DNA of 64,000 nucleotides from Gluconacetobacter takamatsuzukensis (GTDB lineage: Bacteria; Pseudomonadota; Alphaproteobacteria; Acetobacterales; Acetobacteraceae). The DNA lies in contig NZ_JABEQK010000004.1 of NCBI RefSeq assembly GCF_014174275.1, positions 1 to 64,000 of the forward strand, in the 5' to 3' direction. The translations under genes and the position numbers were made by a program. Below the pieces are notes generated by a model, which made no database searches, had not been told where the DNA came from, and saw only the letters and a program-made list of their open reading frames with translations. Positions 33,629 to 41,676 of this stretch are shown here, piece after piece (the first letter of the stretch is position 1; the number at the start of each line of letters is the position of its first letter).

Positions 33629-34237
33629 TCAGGCGGCCTTCAGCTGCGCCTCGGCAAACTCGTAGTTCGCCAGCTTGTCCAGATAGTTGGTCACATAGTC
33701 GGGGCGACGGTTGCGGAAGTCGAGATAGTAGGAATGCTCCCACACATCCAGGCCCAGCAGCACCTTGCCCTGGCCTTCGGCCAGCGGGTTGGAGCCGTTG
33801 GCGCTCTTGGTGATCTTGAGCTTGCCCTCGGGGGCCAGCACCAGCCACGCCCAGCCCGAGCCGAACTGCGAGGTCGCAGCCGCCTTGAAATCGGTCTTGA
33901 ACGTGTCGACGCTGCCGAAATCCTCGGCGATCTTGGCCGCCAGCGCGTCGGGGATCACGCCGCCGGTGGGCGACAGGTTCTGCCAGAACAGGATATGGTT
34001 CCAGTGCTGGCCGGCATTGTTGAACACCGGCGCCAGGGCCGCATCACCCTTGACCGCCAGGATGATTTCTTCCAGCGACTTGCCCTGCAGTTCGGGCTTG
34101 GCTTCGACGAAGCCGTTCAGCGCGGTGACATAGGCCTGGTGGTGCTTGCCGTGATGCAGCTCCAGCGTTTCCTGGCACATGCCGCGCGCCGCCAGCGCGT
34201 TGGTCTGGAACGGAAGAGTGGGCAATTCGAAAGCCAT
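33629..34237 (-). CDS. sodB: Superoxide dismutase, Fe type
   Basis: A 202-residue cytoplasmic Fe/Mn superoxide dismutase. Metal ligands are visible in LELHHGKHHQAYV, NAGQHWNHILFW and DVWEHSYYLDF. The Gln two residues before Trp in GQHWNH is at the position where Fe-type enzymes carry their second-shell Gln, so iron is the likely metal. ATG 34237 has an AGGAG site; the open frame further upstream is not needed. It is monocistronic, with its own terminator at 33573-33598. Confidence 0.95.
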   Translation of the reverse strand: MAFELPTLPFQTNALAARGMCQETLELHHGKHHQAYVTALNGFVEAKPELQGKSLEEIILAVKGDAALAPVFNNAGQHWNHILFWQNLSPTGGVIPDALAAKIAEDFGSVDTFKTDFKAAATSQFGSGWAWLVLAPEGKLKITKSANGSNPLAEGQGKVLLGLDVWEHSYYLDFRNRRPDYVTNYLDKLANYEFAEAQLKAA

Positions 34238-34384
34238 GGACGTTCTCCTTGGAATTGCAGCGGCTGAAACGCCGCCCGTCAGAGCTATGAGGGCGGGCAA
34301 GGGGCGTCAAGTGACGGAACAGGGACGGCCGACCCGCCTGCCGGGACTCTTGCGCCGCACCATCGCGCGCGGCAAGTCGTTGGC

Positions 34385-35248
34385 ATGACAATCTCCGCCA
34401 TGACAGGCCCCCCCGAAAGACGCGCCGCAGGGGCCGGAGTTTCCCCCGGCGCGGCCACCGCCCGGCAGGCCGATCCCGACCGTTTCCTGTGCGCGCTGTT
34501 CCTGCCGCAGGCGGCGCGCGATGCCGCCTTCACCCTGATCGCCTTCAATCACGAAACCGTTCGCGCCCTCGGCGGCATGCAGTCCCGCGCGGTCGCGGGC
34601 CCGATGGCGGGGATGATTCGCCTGCAATGGTGGCGCGAGATCGTCGAGGGCGCGGGCCACCCCCACGCGGTCGCCGACCCGCTGCGCGCCCTGCTCGCCC
34701 AGGGCCGGGTGCGGGCGGAAACGCTGCTGGCCATCCTCGATGCGCGCGAGGCCGAGCTGGACGGGCTGGCCGACTGGCCGGCCTGGCGCAAGGCGATGTA
34801 CGACGGCGCGGGCGGCGTGCAGGTCGCCATCGCCCAGGCGGCCGGCGTGACCGACCCGGACCTGCTGCGCGCCGTGCAGCTCGGGGGCGCCGCCTACGGC
34901 GCGGGCGGGCTGGTGCGGCATCTGGAACGGGTGCTGGCCGGCGGCCGCTGCCCGGTGCCCGACAGCGCGCTGGCGGGGGCCGGCCTGTCGGGCGACACGA
35001 TTCGCGACGGCGCCACCCTCCCGCCGGACATGCTGCGCAACCTCCGCGCCGACCTGTGCCGCGAAGGGGCGGCGTTCCTGGCCCAGGCCGGGCAGCAGCG
35101 CCTGCCGCGCCCGGCCCGGGCGGCGGCGCTGCCCGGGGTCCTGGCGCGGCGCGACCTGGCACGGGGTGCCGGCGGCGCGCCGGCAGGCGCCGCCCCGCGC
35201 GGCCTGGGCGACCGGCTGGCGGTCATGGCCGCAATGGCGTTCGGCTGA
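34385..35248 (+). CDS. Squalene/phytoene-synthase-like protein (NDUFAF6-like)
   Basis: A 287-residue all-alpha protein of the trans-isoprenyl diphosphate synthase superfamily. DPDRFLCALFLPQAARDAAFTLIAFNHETVRA and GMIRLQWWREIVEG match the squalene/phytoene-synthase-like proteins related to NDUFAF6. The aspartate-rich DXXXD motifs of real phytoene and squalene synthases are absent from the corresponding places, so it is probably not a prenyl synthase; an assembly-factor role in complex I is the known function of the eukaryotic relative. ATG 34385 is the first start; ATG 34400 is also possible. Confidence 0.78.
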   Translation: MTISAMTGPPERRAAGAGVSPGAATARQADPDRFLCALFLPQAARDAAFTLIAFNHETVRALGGMQSRAVAGPMAGMIRLQWWREIVEGAGHPHAVADPLRALLAQGRVRAETLLAILDAREAELDGLADWPAWRKAMYDGAGGVQVAIAQAAGVTDPDLLRAVQLGGAAYGAGGLVRHLERVLAGGRCPVPDSALAGAGLSGDTIRDGATLPPDMLRNLRADLCREGAAFLAQAGQQRLPRPARAAALPGVLARRDLARGAGGAPAGAAPRGLGDRLAVMAAMAFG

Positions 35249-35261
35249 CGCCCCCCATCGC

Positions 35262-36158
35262 CTACGGCGTGTTCGCCACCATGCTTTCCATGACGGCGAA
35301 CAGGGCGGAATAATCGTCGTTCGGGTGCAGCCGCCGCGTCAGCGACAGAAGCTGCGTGGTGGCGGCCATGGTCGGCACCGGCGCCGCCACCCGGGCGGCG
35401 TCGTCCAGCAGCAGCCGCATGTCCTTCTGCATCAGCCGGGTGGGGAATTGCGGCCGGAAATCCCCCGTCCGCGCCGCCTTCAGCTTGCGCTTGTGGTGCG
35501 GTGAGATCACGGCGACCGAATCGAGGGCCTCGAACAGCATGTCCCGCTCCAGCCCGGCCGCCAGCCCGTAGCCGATTCCCTCTGCCACCGCCGCCAGCCC
35601 GGCGCCCATGATGCCGTTGATCACCAGCTTCAGCTTCGAGCCACTGCCCGCCGGCCCAGCATGGATCGTCGCCTTGCCGATAATGTCGAAGATCGGCTGG
35701 GCCCGGGCGACGATCTGCGCCTCTCCGCCCACCAGCACCACCAGCGCACCGGCCTCGGCCTCGGGCGTGCTGCCCGAAACCGGGGCATCCAGGGCGGCAA
35801 TGCCCCGTTCGCCGGCGGCGGCGGCCAGCGCCAGCGAGGCCTCGGGCGAGACCGAACTGGTATTGATCAGCAGCGTCCCCGCCTTCATGCCCGCCAGCGC
35901 GCCCTCGGGGCCATAGGCAGCCTCGGCCAGCGCCTCGTCGTCGGGCACGCACAGGATGACGGTCCCGCCCGATGCCTCGGCCAGCAGCCGGGGCGAGGGC
36001 AGGAAGCGGGCGGTGCCGTCGCCGCCCTTGCCGGATGGGGTATAGGCCACGATCTGGTAGCCTGCGGCCTGAAGATTATGGCCCATGCGGCTGGCCATGG
36101 CACCGAAGCCGATAAAGCCGACAGTCCCTGCCGTGCCGTGGTCGGATGAAGCGGGCAT
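35262..36158 (-). CDS. 3-hydroxyisobutyrate dehydrogenase-family NAD(P)-dependent oxidoreductase
   Basis: A 298-residue beta-hydroxyacid dehydrogenase. It has the Rossmann motif GFIGFGAMASRM, the substrate-binding DAPVSGSTPEAEAG and the catalytic Lys in GSGSKLKLVINGIMG. It could be a 3-hydroxyisobutyrate, tartronate-semialdehyde or glyoxylate/succinic-semialdehyde reductase; the sequence does not decide. Two ATGs lie at 36164 and 36158. The AGGAG at 36170-36166 is 1 base from the first but 7 from the second, so 36158 is preferred. It is convergent with the phytoene-synthase-like gene. Confidence 0.87.
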   Translation of the reverse strand: MPASSDHGTAGTVGFIGFGAMASRMGHNLQAAGYQIVAYTPSGKGGDGTARFLPSPRLLAEASGGTVILCVPDDEALAEAAYGPEGALAGMKAGTLLINTSSVSPEASLALAAAAGERGIAALDAPVSGSTPEAEAGALVVLVGGEAQIVARAQPIFDIIGKATIHAGPAGSGSKLKLVINGIMGAGLAAVAEGIGYGLAAGLERDMLFEALDSVAVISPHHKRKLKAARTGDFRPQFPTRLMQKDMRLLLDDAARVAAPVPTMAATTQLLSLTRRLHPNDDYSALFAVMESMVANTP

Positions 36159-36277
36159 GATCATGCTCCTTTTCTTTTTCGTCCCGTTCCCGGCAAGGTG
36201 CCGGACGATCCCGGCGGTGTCACGCCCCGGCCGGCCCGAAACCCGGCAAACCCGGAACCCAGCAGATAAGGCCCCGC

Positions 36278-37231
36278 ATGCGTGTCTTTCGCTATCCCGC
36301 GCCCCCGCCCTCGTCGATCACGCCGCACCGGGCCTGGTTGTCGCGGCGCGACCTGCTGGCGGCCGGCGCGGCCGCCGGCCTCACGGGCCTGGTCATGCCG
36401 CCGCGCGCGGCCGGCGCGGCCGACCTGGCAGCCCGCCCCGGCGCCCTGTCGAACGCGGGGTTGAAGCCCACCCCGCTGCGCGACGTGACACACTACAATA
36501 ATTTCTACGAATTCGGGCTGGAGAAGACCGACCCGGCCGACCGGTCCGCCGACTTCCAGCCGCGCCCGTGGACCATCCGGGTAGACGGCATGGTGGCCAA
36601 GCCCCGCACGTATGACATCGACGCCCTGCTGGCCCGGCCCCTGGAAGAGCGGATCTATCGCATGCGCTGTGTCGAGGCCTGGTCGATGGTCATCCCCTGG
36701 ATCGGATTCGCCCTGCGCGACCTGCTGGCGGAGGTCGAGCCACTGGGCAGCGCGAAATACGTCGCCTTCGAATCGGTGGTGCGCCCGTCGCAGATGCCGG
36801 GGCAGGGCGGGGTGCTGCCGGTGCTGGACTGGCCCTATGTCGAGGCGCTGCGCCTCGACGAGGCCCTGCACCCGCTCACCATCCTGGCGGTCGGGCTCTA
36901 CGGCCAGACCCTGCCCAACCAGAACGGCGCGCCGGTGCGGCTGGTCGTGCCGTGGAAATACGGGTTCAAGGGCATCAAGTCGGTCGTGCGCATCCGCCTG
37001 ACCGACCGCATGCCCCGCACCTCGTGGAACGTCCGCGCGCCCGACGAATACGGGTTCTACGCCAACGTCAATCCGGCCGTGGACCATCCGCGCTGGAGCC
37101 AGGCGAGCGAGCGGCCCATCGGCACCGGCGGGTTCTTCGGCGCCTCCCGGCAGCCGACCCTCCCGTTCAACGGCTATGGCGCGCAGGTGGCGGGCCTGTA
37201 CGCCGGCATGGACCTGCGGCGCGATTTCTGA
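36278..37231 (+). CDS. msrP: Periplasmic methionine sulfoxide reductase catalytic subunit MsrP
   Basis: A 317-residue molybdopterin enzyme that repairs oxidised methionines of periplasmic proteins. A Tat signal is visible: [18 protein letters not shown] near residues 22-40. Family motifs follow: [25 protein letters not shown] with the Mo-ligand Cys, and [16 protein letters not shown]. The stop TGA shares a base with the ATG of msrQ, so both subunits are made together. Length is normal for the YedY/MsrP family. Confidence 0.95.
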   Translation: MRVFRYPAPPPSSITPHRAWLSRRDLLAAGAAAGLTGLVMPPRAAGAADLAARPGALSNAGLKPTPLRDVTHYNNFYEFGLEKTDPADRSADFQPRPWTIRVDGMVAKPRTYDIDALLARPLEERIYRMRCVEAWSMVIPWIGFALRDLLAEVEPLGSAKYVAFESVVRPSQMPGQGGVLPVLDWPYVEALRLDEALHPLTILAVGLYGQTLPNQNGAPVRLVVPWKYGFKGIKSVVRIRLTDRMPRTSWNVRAPDEYGFYANVNPAVDHPRWSQASERPIGTGGFFGASRQPTLPFNGYGAQVAGLYAGMDLRRDF

Positions 37232-37899
37232 TGGCGTCGCGGCGCGTGCGCTCGGCCGGCCTCGTCCGGCTGGCGCTGTACGGCATCGGGCTGGTGCCGG
37301 CGGCGGTGTCGTTCGTCCAGGGGGCGACCGACCGGCTGGGGGCCGATCCGGTCAATGTCTTCGAGCGTACGCTGGGCCTGTGGGCCCTGCGGTTCCTCAT
37401 CCTGTCGCTGTGCATCGCGCCGCTGCGCGACCTGGCGGGCATCAACCTGCTCCGCTACCGCCGCGCGCTGGGGCTGCTGGCCTTCTGGTACGCGCTGTTC
37501 CACCTCACGGCCTATGTGGCGCTCGACCTGGGGTTCGACCTGCGCACCCTGCTGGCCGACGTGACCAGGCGGCCGTTCATCATCCTGGGCATGGCCGCCT
37601 TCACCATCCTGGCCGCCCTGGCCGCGACCTCCAACGGCTGGGCGATCCGCCGGCTGGGCCGGCGCTGGCAGGCGCTGCATCGCTGGGTCTACGCGGCGGC
37701 CATCTGCGCCGCCATCCATTTCGTCCTCTCTTTCAAGGTCATACGGGTCGAAACCCTGCTCTACGGCCTCGTCGTGGCGGCGCTGCTGGCCTTCCGCGTC
37801 TGGCGGACGGCCGCCCGGCGCGGCAGGCGCCGGCCCGCCTCGGCCGCCGGCCGCGACGGCGGCAGGGAGTTCCCACGCGACGATGCGGGGGAAGCCTGA
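37231..37899 (+). CDS. msrQ: MsrQ, haem membrane subunit of the MsrPQ system
   Basis: A 222-residue ferric-reductase-like membrane protein with about five to six transmembrane helices. It hands electrons from the respiratory chain to MsrP. LRFLILSLCIAPLRDLAG, YRRALGLLAFWYALFHLTAYVALD and RRWQALHRWVYAAAICAAIHFVLS are typical; the His residues in the latter two are candidate haem ligands. The C-terminus is an Arg/Gly-rich tail of about 30 residues not needed for the fold. ATG 37231 overlaps the msrP stop (TGATG). Confidence 0.93.
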   Translation: MASRRVRSAGLVRLALYGIGLVPAAVSFVQGATDRLGADPVNVFERTLGLWALRFLILSLCIAPLRDLAGINLLRYRRALGLLAFWYALFHLTAYVALDLGFDLRTLLADVTRRPFIILGMAAFTILAALAATSNGWAIRRLGRRWQALHRWVYAAAICAAIHFVLSFKVIRVETLLYGLVVAALLAFRVWRTAARRGRRRPASAAGRDGGREFPRDDAGEA

Positions 37900-38298
37900 C
37901 AGTCATGCGCTGGTGGAATGGATGAGCCGGCCATTTCGGGAAGAAAGTCCCGAAAATGGCAGGTCGGAGAAGGGAAAGGCGCAATCGCTCTTCACCCCCC
38001 GCCGGTCGCGGCCAACGCGGCGGCCCCGGATCGGCTCGCGCAGAGATGATGTCTCGGAATACCGGTTCAGGTGGCAAGAGGTTGGTGCGTTCCGGCGGGC
38101 CGGACCGGGTTATGGCTGTGCGATACCGTATGTGCGATGTGCGGACTGTCCGCGACGATACGGCCCGCATGCCGCCCGGTTCACGTTCGTCCGGCTCATG
38201 GACCATATCCTTTCCCGCCTTCGGTCCGCCGCGATGGGACCGGCGGCCCAGACCGTCTTCACAGGCCTCGGCCTGCGCGCCTCGTTCCGGAGAATGTC
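37900..38298. other. Intergenic region upstream of mqo
   Basis: About 400 bases without a convincing gene. The left end carries an inverted repeat (37930-37960). The rest is GC-rich and probably holds the mqo promoter, which I cannot pinpoint. Confidence 0.45.
37930..37960 (+). terminator. Hairpin downstream of msrPQ
   Basis: GCCATTTCGGGA (37930-37941) pairs with TCCCGAAAATGGC (37948-37960) with one bulged base and a six-base purine loop. There is no T-run, so it is a likely but unproven terminator. Confidence 0.5.
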
Positions 38299-39795
38299 AT
38301 GACCTCGAATACGACCCGAACCGAATCCGCCTATGACGTCGTCCTGATCGGCGGAGGGGTCATGAGCGCGACGCTGGGCGCGCTTCTCAAGCTTCTTCAG
38401 CCCGACTGGTCGATCGGGATGTTCGGACGGCTGGACGACGTGGCGAAGGAAAGCTCCAACGCCTGGAACAATGCCGGCACGGGCCATTCCGCGCTGTGCG
38501 AGCTCAACTACACCCCCGCGCGCGCCGACGGCACGATCGACATCTCCAAGGCGGTGGGCGTGAACGAGGCCTTCCAGCTTTCACGCCAGTTCTGGGCCTA
38601 TCTGGTCGAATCGGGCGTCATCGCCTCGCCCCGCGCCTTCCTCAACCCGATTCCGCACATGAGCTTCGTGTGGGGCGACGAGAATTGCGACTATCTGCGC
38701 CGCCGCTATGAGGCCCTGAAGGACCACCCGCTGTTCAGCGGCATGCGCTTCTCGACCGACCCGGCGCAGCTCGCGCAGTGGATGCCGCTGGTCATGGAAG
38801 GGCGCACCGCCGGCACCAAGCTGGCCGCGACCTGGATCGCGTCGGGCACCGACGTCAATTTCGGCGCGCTGACGCACCTGCTGGTCAACTTCCTGGCCGG
38901 CCAGTCCGGTTTCGACCTGAAACTGTCGCACGAGGTCGAGGACCTGAAGCAGGACGCCTCCGGCGCATGGCGCATCTCGGTGCGCGACCTTGCGGCCAAC
39001 ACCACGGCGTCGGTGGCCGCGCGCTTCGTCTTCATCGGTGCCGGCGGCGGCGCGCTGCCGCTGCTGCAAAAGACCAGCATCCCCGAATCCAAGGGCGTCG
39101 GCGGCTTCCCCGTCAGCGGCCAGTTCCTGCGCTGCACCAACCCGGACATCGTGGCCCGCCACCATGCCAAGGTCTACGGCAAGGCGTCGGTCGGCGCGCC
39201 GCCGATGTCGGTGCCCCATCTCGATACCCGCGTGATCGACGGCAAGGAGGGGCTGCTGTTCGGCCCCTATGCCGGCTTCTCGACCAAGTTCCTCAAGCAG
39301 GGCTCGCTGTGGGACCTGCCGAAATCGATTCGCATGGACAATCTGGGCGCCATGCTGGCCGTGGCGCGCGACAACATGCCGCTCACCCGCTACCTGGTGC
39401 AGCAGGTGCTGCAATCCAACGAAACGCGCCTGAACGCCCTGCGCGACTTCGTCCCCAACGCCCGGGCCGAGGATTGGGAGCTGATCGTGGCCGGCCAGCG
39501 CGTGCAGGTCATCAAGAAGGACGCCAAGAAGGGCGGCGTGCTGCAATTCGGCACCGAAGTCGTCACCGGTGCCAACGGCACGGTCGCGGCCCTGCTGGGC
39601 GCCTCGCCGGGCGCGTCCACGGCGGTGTCGATCATGCTGACCGTGATCCGCAAATGCTTCGCCGCCGAACTGCCGCGCTGGGACGCGAAGCTCAAGGAAA
39701 TGATTCCGTCCTACGGCGCGCCGCTGGCCGACCGGCCCGACCTGTGCGCCCATGTCCATGACTGGACGACGCGCAGCCTCCAACTCGAAGGCTGA
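38299..39795 (+). CDS. mqo: Malate:quinone oxidoreductase
   Basis: A 498-residue FAD-dependent peripheral membrane enzyme that oxidises malate to oxaloacetate with quinone as acceptor. The N-terminal FAD motif YDVVLIGGGVMSATLGALL is followed by SSNAWNNAGTGHSALCELNYTP, FVWGDENCDYLRRRYEAL and FGPYAGFSTKFLKQGSLWDLP, all strongly conserved in Mqo. The C-terminus has GASPGASTAVSIML. The start at 38299 has GGAGA upstream; the longer open frame adds only unconserved sequence. Use of Mqo fits the membrane-linked oxidative metabolism of acetic acid bacteria. Confidence 0.96.
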   Translation: MTSNTTRTESAYDVVLIGGGVMSATLGALLKLLQPDWSIGMFGRLDDVAKESSNAWNNAGTGHSALCELNYTPARADGTIDISKAVGVNEAFQLSRQFWAYLVESGVIASPRAFLNPIPHMSFVWGDENCDYLRRRYEALKDHPLFSGMRFSTDPAQLAQWMPLVMEGRTAGTKLAATWIASGTDVNFGALTHLLVNFLAGQSGFDLKLSHEVEDLKQDASGAWRISVRDLAANTTASVAARFVFIGAGGGALPLLQKTSIPESKGVGGFPVSGQFLRCTNPDIVARHHAKVYGKASVGAPPMSVPHLDTRVIDGKEGLLFGPYAGFSTKFLKQGSLWDLPKSIRMDNLGAMLAVARDNMPLTRYLVQQVLQSNETRLNALRDFVPNARAEDWELIVAGQRVQVIKKDAKKGGVLQFGTEVVTGANGTVAALLGASPGASTAVSIMLTVIRKCFAAELPRWDAKLKEMIPSYGAPLADRPDLCAHVHDWTTRSLQLEG

Positions 39796-39813
39796 GGGCC
39801 CACGGGCCGCGGG

Positions 39814-39840
39814 CCGGGCAGGGCGGTCCGCCCCGCCCGG
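39814..39840. terminator. GC-rich hairpin between mqo and the NYN gene
   Basis: CCGGGC-A-GGGCGG pairs with CCGCCC-C-GCCCGG, one mismatch and a very tight apex. It lies between convergent genes and lacks a T-run. It is a candidate bidirectional terminator. Confidence 0.45.
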
Positions 39841-39852
39841 CGGTGGGCGATG

Positions 39853-40470
39853 TCAGTCCTCGTCGTCGTGGTCCAGTTCGCTGAACTGGTCGGCGGGGTG
39901 GCGCACCGGCGCCTGCTGCTGGCGCGCCCCGCGCGCCTCGCCCTGGCGGCGGGTGAAGTGCGACGCGATATCGGCCAGGTCGATAAACTGGTCGGCCTGC
40001 CGCCGCAGATCGTCGCCGATCAGGGGCGGCGAGGTACGCACCGACGAGATGACCGTGGTCCGCACGCCCTGGCGCTGCACGCTCTCCAGCAGCCGGCGGA
40101 AATCCGCATCGCCGCTGAACAGGATGGCATGGTCGGTCCGGGGGGCCATCTCCATCATGTCGACGGCCAGTTCGATATCCATGCTGCCCTTTACGCGCCG
40201 CCGCCCGTTCTGGTCGACGAATTCCCGCGCCGTCTTGGTGACGAGCGAATATCCGTTATAGACCAGCCAGTCGGTCAGGGGCTTGAGCGGAGAATATTCC
40301 TCGCTCTCCAGGATCGCGGAGTAATAATAGGCACGAATAACGTGGCATTTCGAACGAAAGAAGGTCAGAAGATTGCGGTAATCGACATCGAATCCCAGAT
40401 GACGAGAGGCCGAGTAAAGACTTGAGCCGTCGATAAAAAGACATGCGCGTTCGTCGGGTTGAAAAAACAT
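39853..40470 (-). CDS. NYN/LabA-like PIN-fold nuclease domain protein
   Basis: A 205-residue cytoplasmic protein of the LabA/DUF88 NYN family. CLFIDGSSLYSASRHLGFDVDY, KGSMDIELAVDMMEMA and AILFSGDADFRRLLESVQRQG hold the four acidic residues expected to bind metal in the PIN-like fold, so an RNase activity is plausible. The C-terminal 40 residues are charged and disordered-looking, ending in DHDDED. The start at 40470 follows AAGG. The gene is divergent from folK. Confidence 0.88.
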   Translation of the reverse strand: MFFQPDERACLFIDGSSLYSASRHLGFDVDYRNLLTFFRSKCHVIRAYYYSAILESEEYSPLKPLTDWLVYNGYSLVTKTAREFVDQNGRRRVKGSMDIELAVDMMEMAPRTDHAILFSGDADFRRLLESVQRQGVRTTVISSVRTSPPLIGDDLRRQADQFIDLADIASHFTRRQGEARGARQQQAPVRHPADQFSELDHDDED

Positions 40471-40689
40471 GGGCCTTAGAATCCTTGTAGCGTAGCCAGA
40501 GCTTGAAATGTCACGCGGATTGATTGCCGCACTTAACAATATGCCCGCCGGATGGCAGGTTAAAGCTGTCGGGGGCAAATTGATACGGTCGAATAAGACA
40601 ATGTCGTTCCTTTCGCAGAGCGCGAAAACACCATTCCGACAGGCCGCGCGCCCCGCGCAGGTCCCGTCGCCGGCCGGGCGCCGCGCGCC

Positions 40690-41187
40690 ATGATCCTCAT
40701 CGCCATCGGTGCCAACCTGCCGCGCGCGGACGGCGGCACGCCGCTCGAAACCTGCCGCTGGGCGGTCGGGCGCATCGCCGCCATCCCCGGCCTGCGGGTG
40801 GTCGCGGTCTCGGCATGGTACGAAAGCGCGCCGGTCCCCCCCTCGGGCCAGCCGCCCTATGTCAACGGCGTGGCGCGGGCCGAAGGCACGATCGATCCCG
40901 CCGCGCTCCTCGCCGCCTTGCAGGCGATCGAGGCCGAGGCCGGGCGGCGGCGCACGGTCGCCAACGCCGCGCGCCCGCTGGACCTCGATATCGTGGCGAT
41001 GGGCCCCTGCGTGCGCGACGCGCCCGACCCGATCCTGCCCCATCCGCGGGCCGGGCAGCGGGCTTTCGTCCTGCTGCCGCTGCGCGACGTGGCGCCGGAC
41101 TGGCGCGATCCCCGCACCGGCGATACGATCGGGTCCCTGGTCGCCGGCGTGGCGGACCAGCAGATCCACCGCATGGCGGACGATTGA
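40690..41187 (+). CDS. folK: 6-hydroxymethyl-7,8-dihydropterin pyrophosphokinase
   Basis: A 165-residue HPPK that transfers pyrophosphate from ATP to 6-hydroxymethyl-dihydropterin in folate synthesis. It shows IAIGANLP at the N-terminus, VVAVSAWYESAPVPPSGQPPYVNGVA, the HPPK signature RPLDLDIVAMG with the Mg-binding Asp pair, and LPHPRAGQRAFVLLPL. There is no clear ribosome site. It precedes rpoZ by 89 bases, which contain a promoter, so rpoZ is probably transcribed independently. Confidence 0.94.
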   Translation: MILIAIGANLPRADGGTPLETCRWAVGRIAAIPGLRVVAVSAWYESAPVPPSGQPPYVNGVARAEGTIDPAALLAALQAIEAEAGRRRTVANAARPLDLDIVAMGPCVRDAPDPILPHPRAGQRAFVLLPLRDVAPDWRDPRTGDTIGSLVAGVADQQIHRMADD

Positions 41188-41209
41188 GGGGGGCTCCCCC
41201 AGTCCGGCC

Positions 41210-41238
41210 TTGCGTTTGCGCGGCGGTGTGGATAAAAT
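41210..41238 (+). promoter_or_regulatory. Promoter of the rpoZ-rel operon
   Basis: TTGCGT (41210-41215) and TAAAAT (41233-41238) are spaced by exactly 17 bases, followed by a T-rich stretch. The rpoZ ATG at 41277 has GGAGG at 41263-41267. It is one of the best sigma-70-type matches I found by eye in the window. Confidence 0.6.
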
Positions 41239-41276
41239 TGTTTTTTTAACTAATTTATATACCGGAGGCCTGCCTC

Positions 41277-41672
41277 ATGGCTCGCGTCACCGTCGAAGAT
41301 TGCGTTGAACGGGTTCCCAATCGCTTCGAGCTGGTTCTGCTGGCGGCGCAGCGCGCGCGCGGCCTGTCGCGTGGCGAGGAGATGACGATCGACCGCGACA
41401 ACGACAAGAACCCGGTCGTCGCGCTGCGCGAAATCGCGGACCAGACGATCGAACTCGAACAGATCCGCACCGACCTGGTCCGCTCGCTGGCCCGCGCGCC
41501 CGAGCCCGAGCCGGCGGACGAGGAAGTGATGGACCTGATCCCGACCGAGCAGAACATCTTCGGCCTTCAGGACGTCTCGGCCGAGGAAGAGGCGTCCCAC
41601 GGCGCCGGCATGTCGGCCGAAGAGCTGGAGGCCGCGATCGAGGCCGAGCTGGGCGGCCGTACGCGGCGATAA
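41277..41672 (+). CDS. rpoZ: RNA polymerase subunit omega
   Basis: A 131-residue omega subunit, longer than the about 90 residues of E. coli because of an acidic C-terminal tail. [34 protein letters not shown] and [14 protein letters not shown] are the conserved core. It lies 4 bases before rel, the classic rpoZ-spoT pairing, linking omega with stringent-response signalling. Confidence 0.95.
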   Translation: MARVTVEDCVERVPNRFELVLLAAQRARGLSRGEEMTIDRDNDKNPVVALREIADQTIELEQIRTDLVRSLARAPEPEPADEEVMDLIPTEQNIFGLQDVSAEEEASHGAGMSAEELEAAIEAELGGRTRR

Positions 41673-41676
41673 GCCA

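Noticed and set aside
36161-36277. Riboswitch between the dehydrogenase and msrP.
   Set aside because: Only a normal divergent promoter gap of about 110 bases; no conserved aptamer pattern could be recognised.
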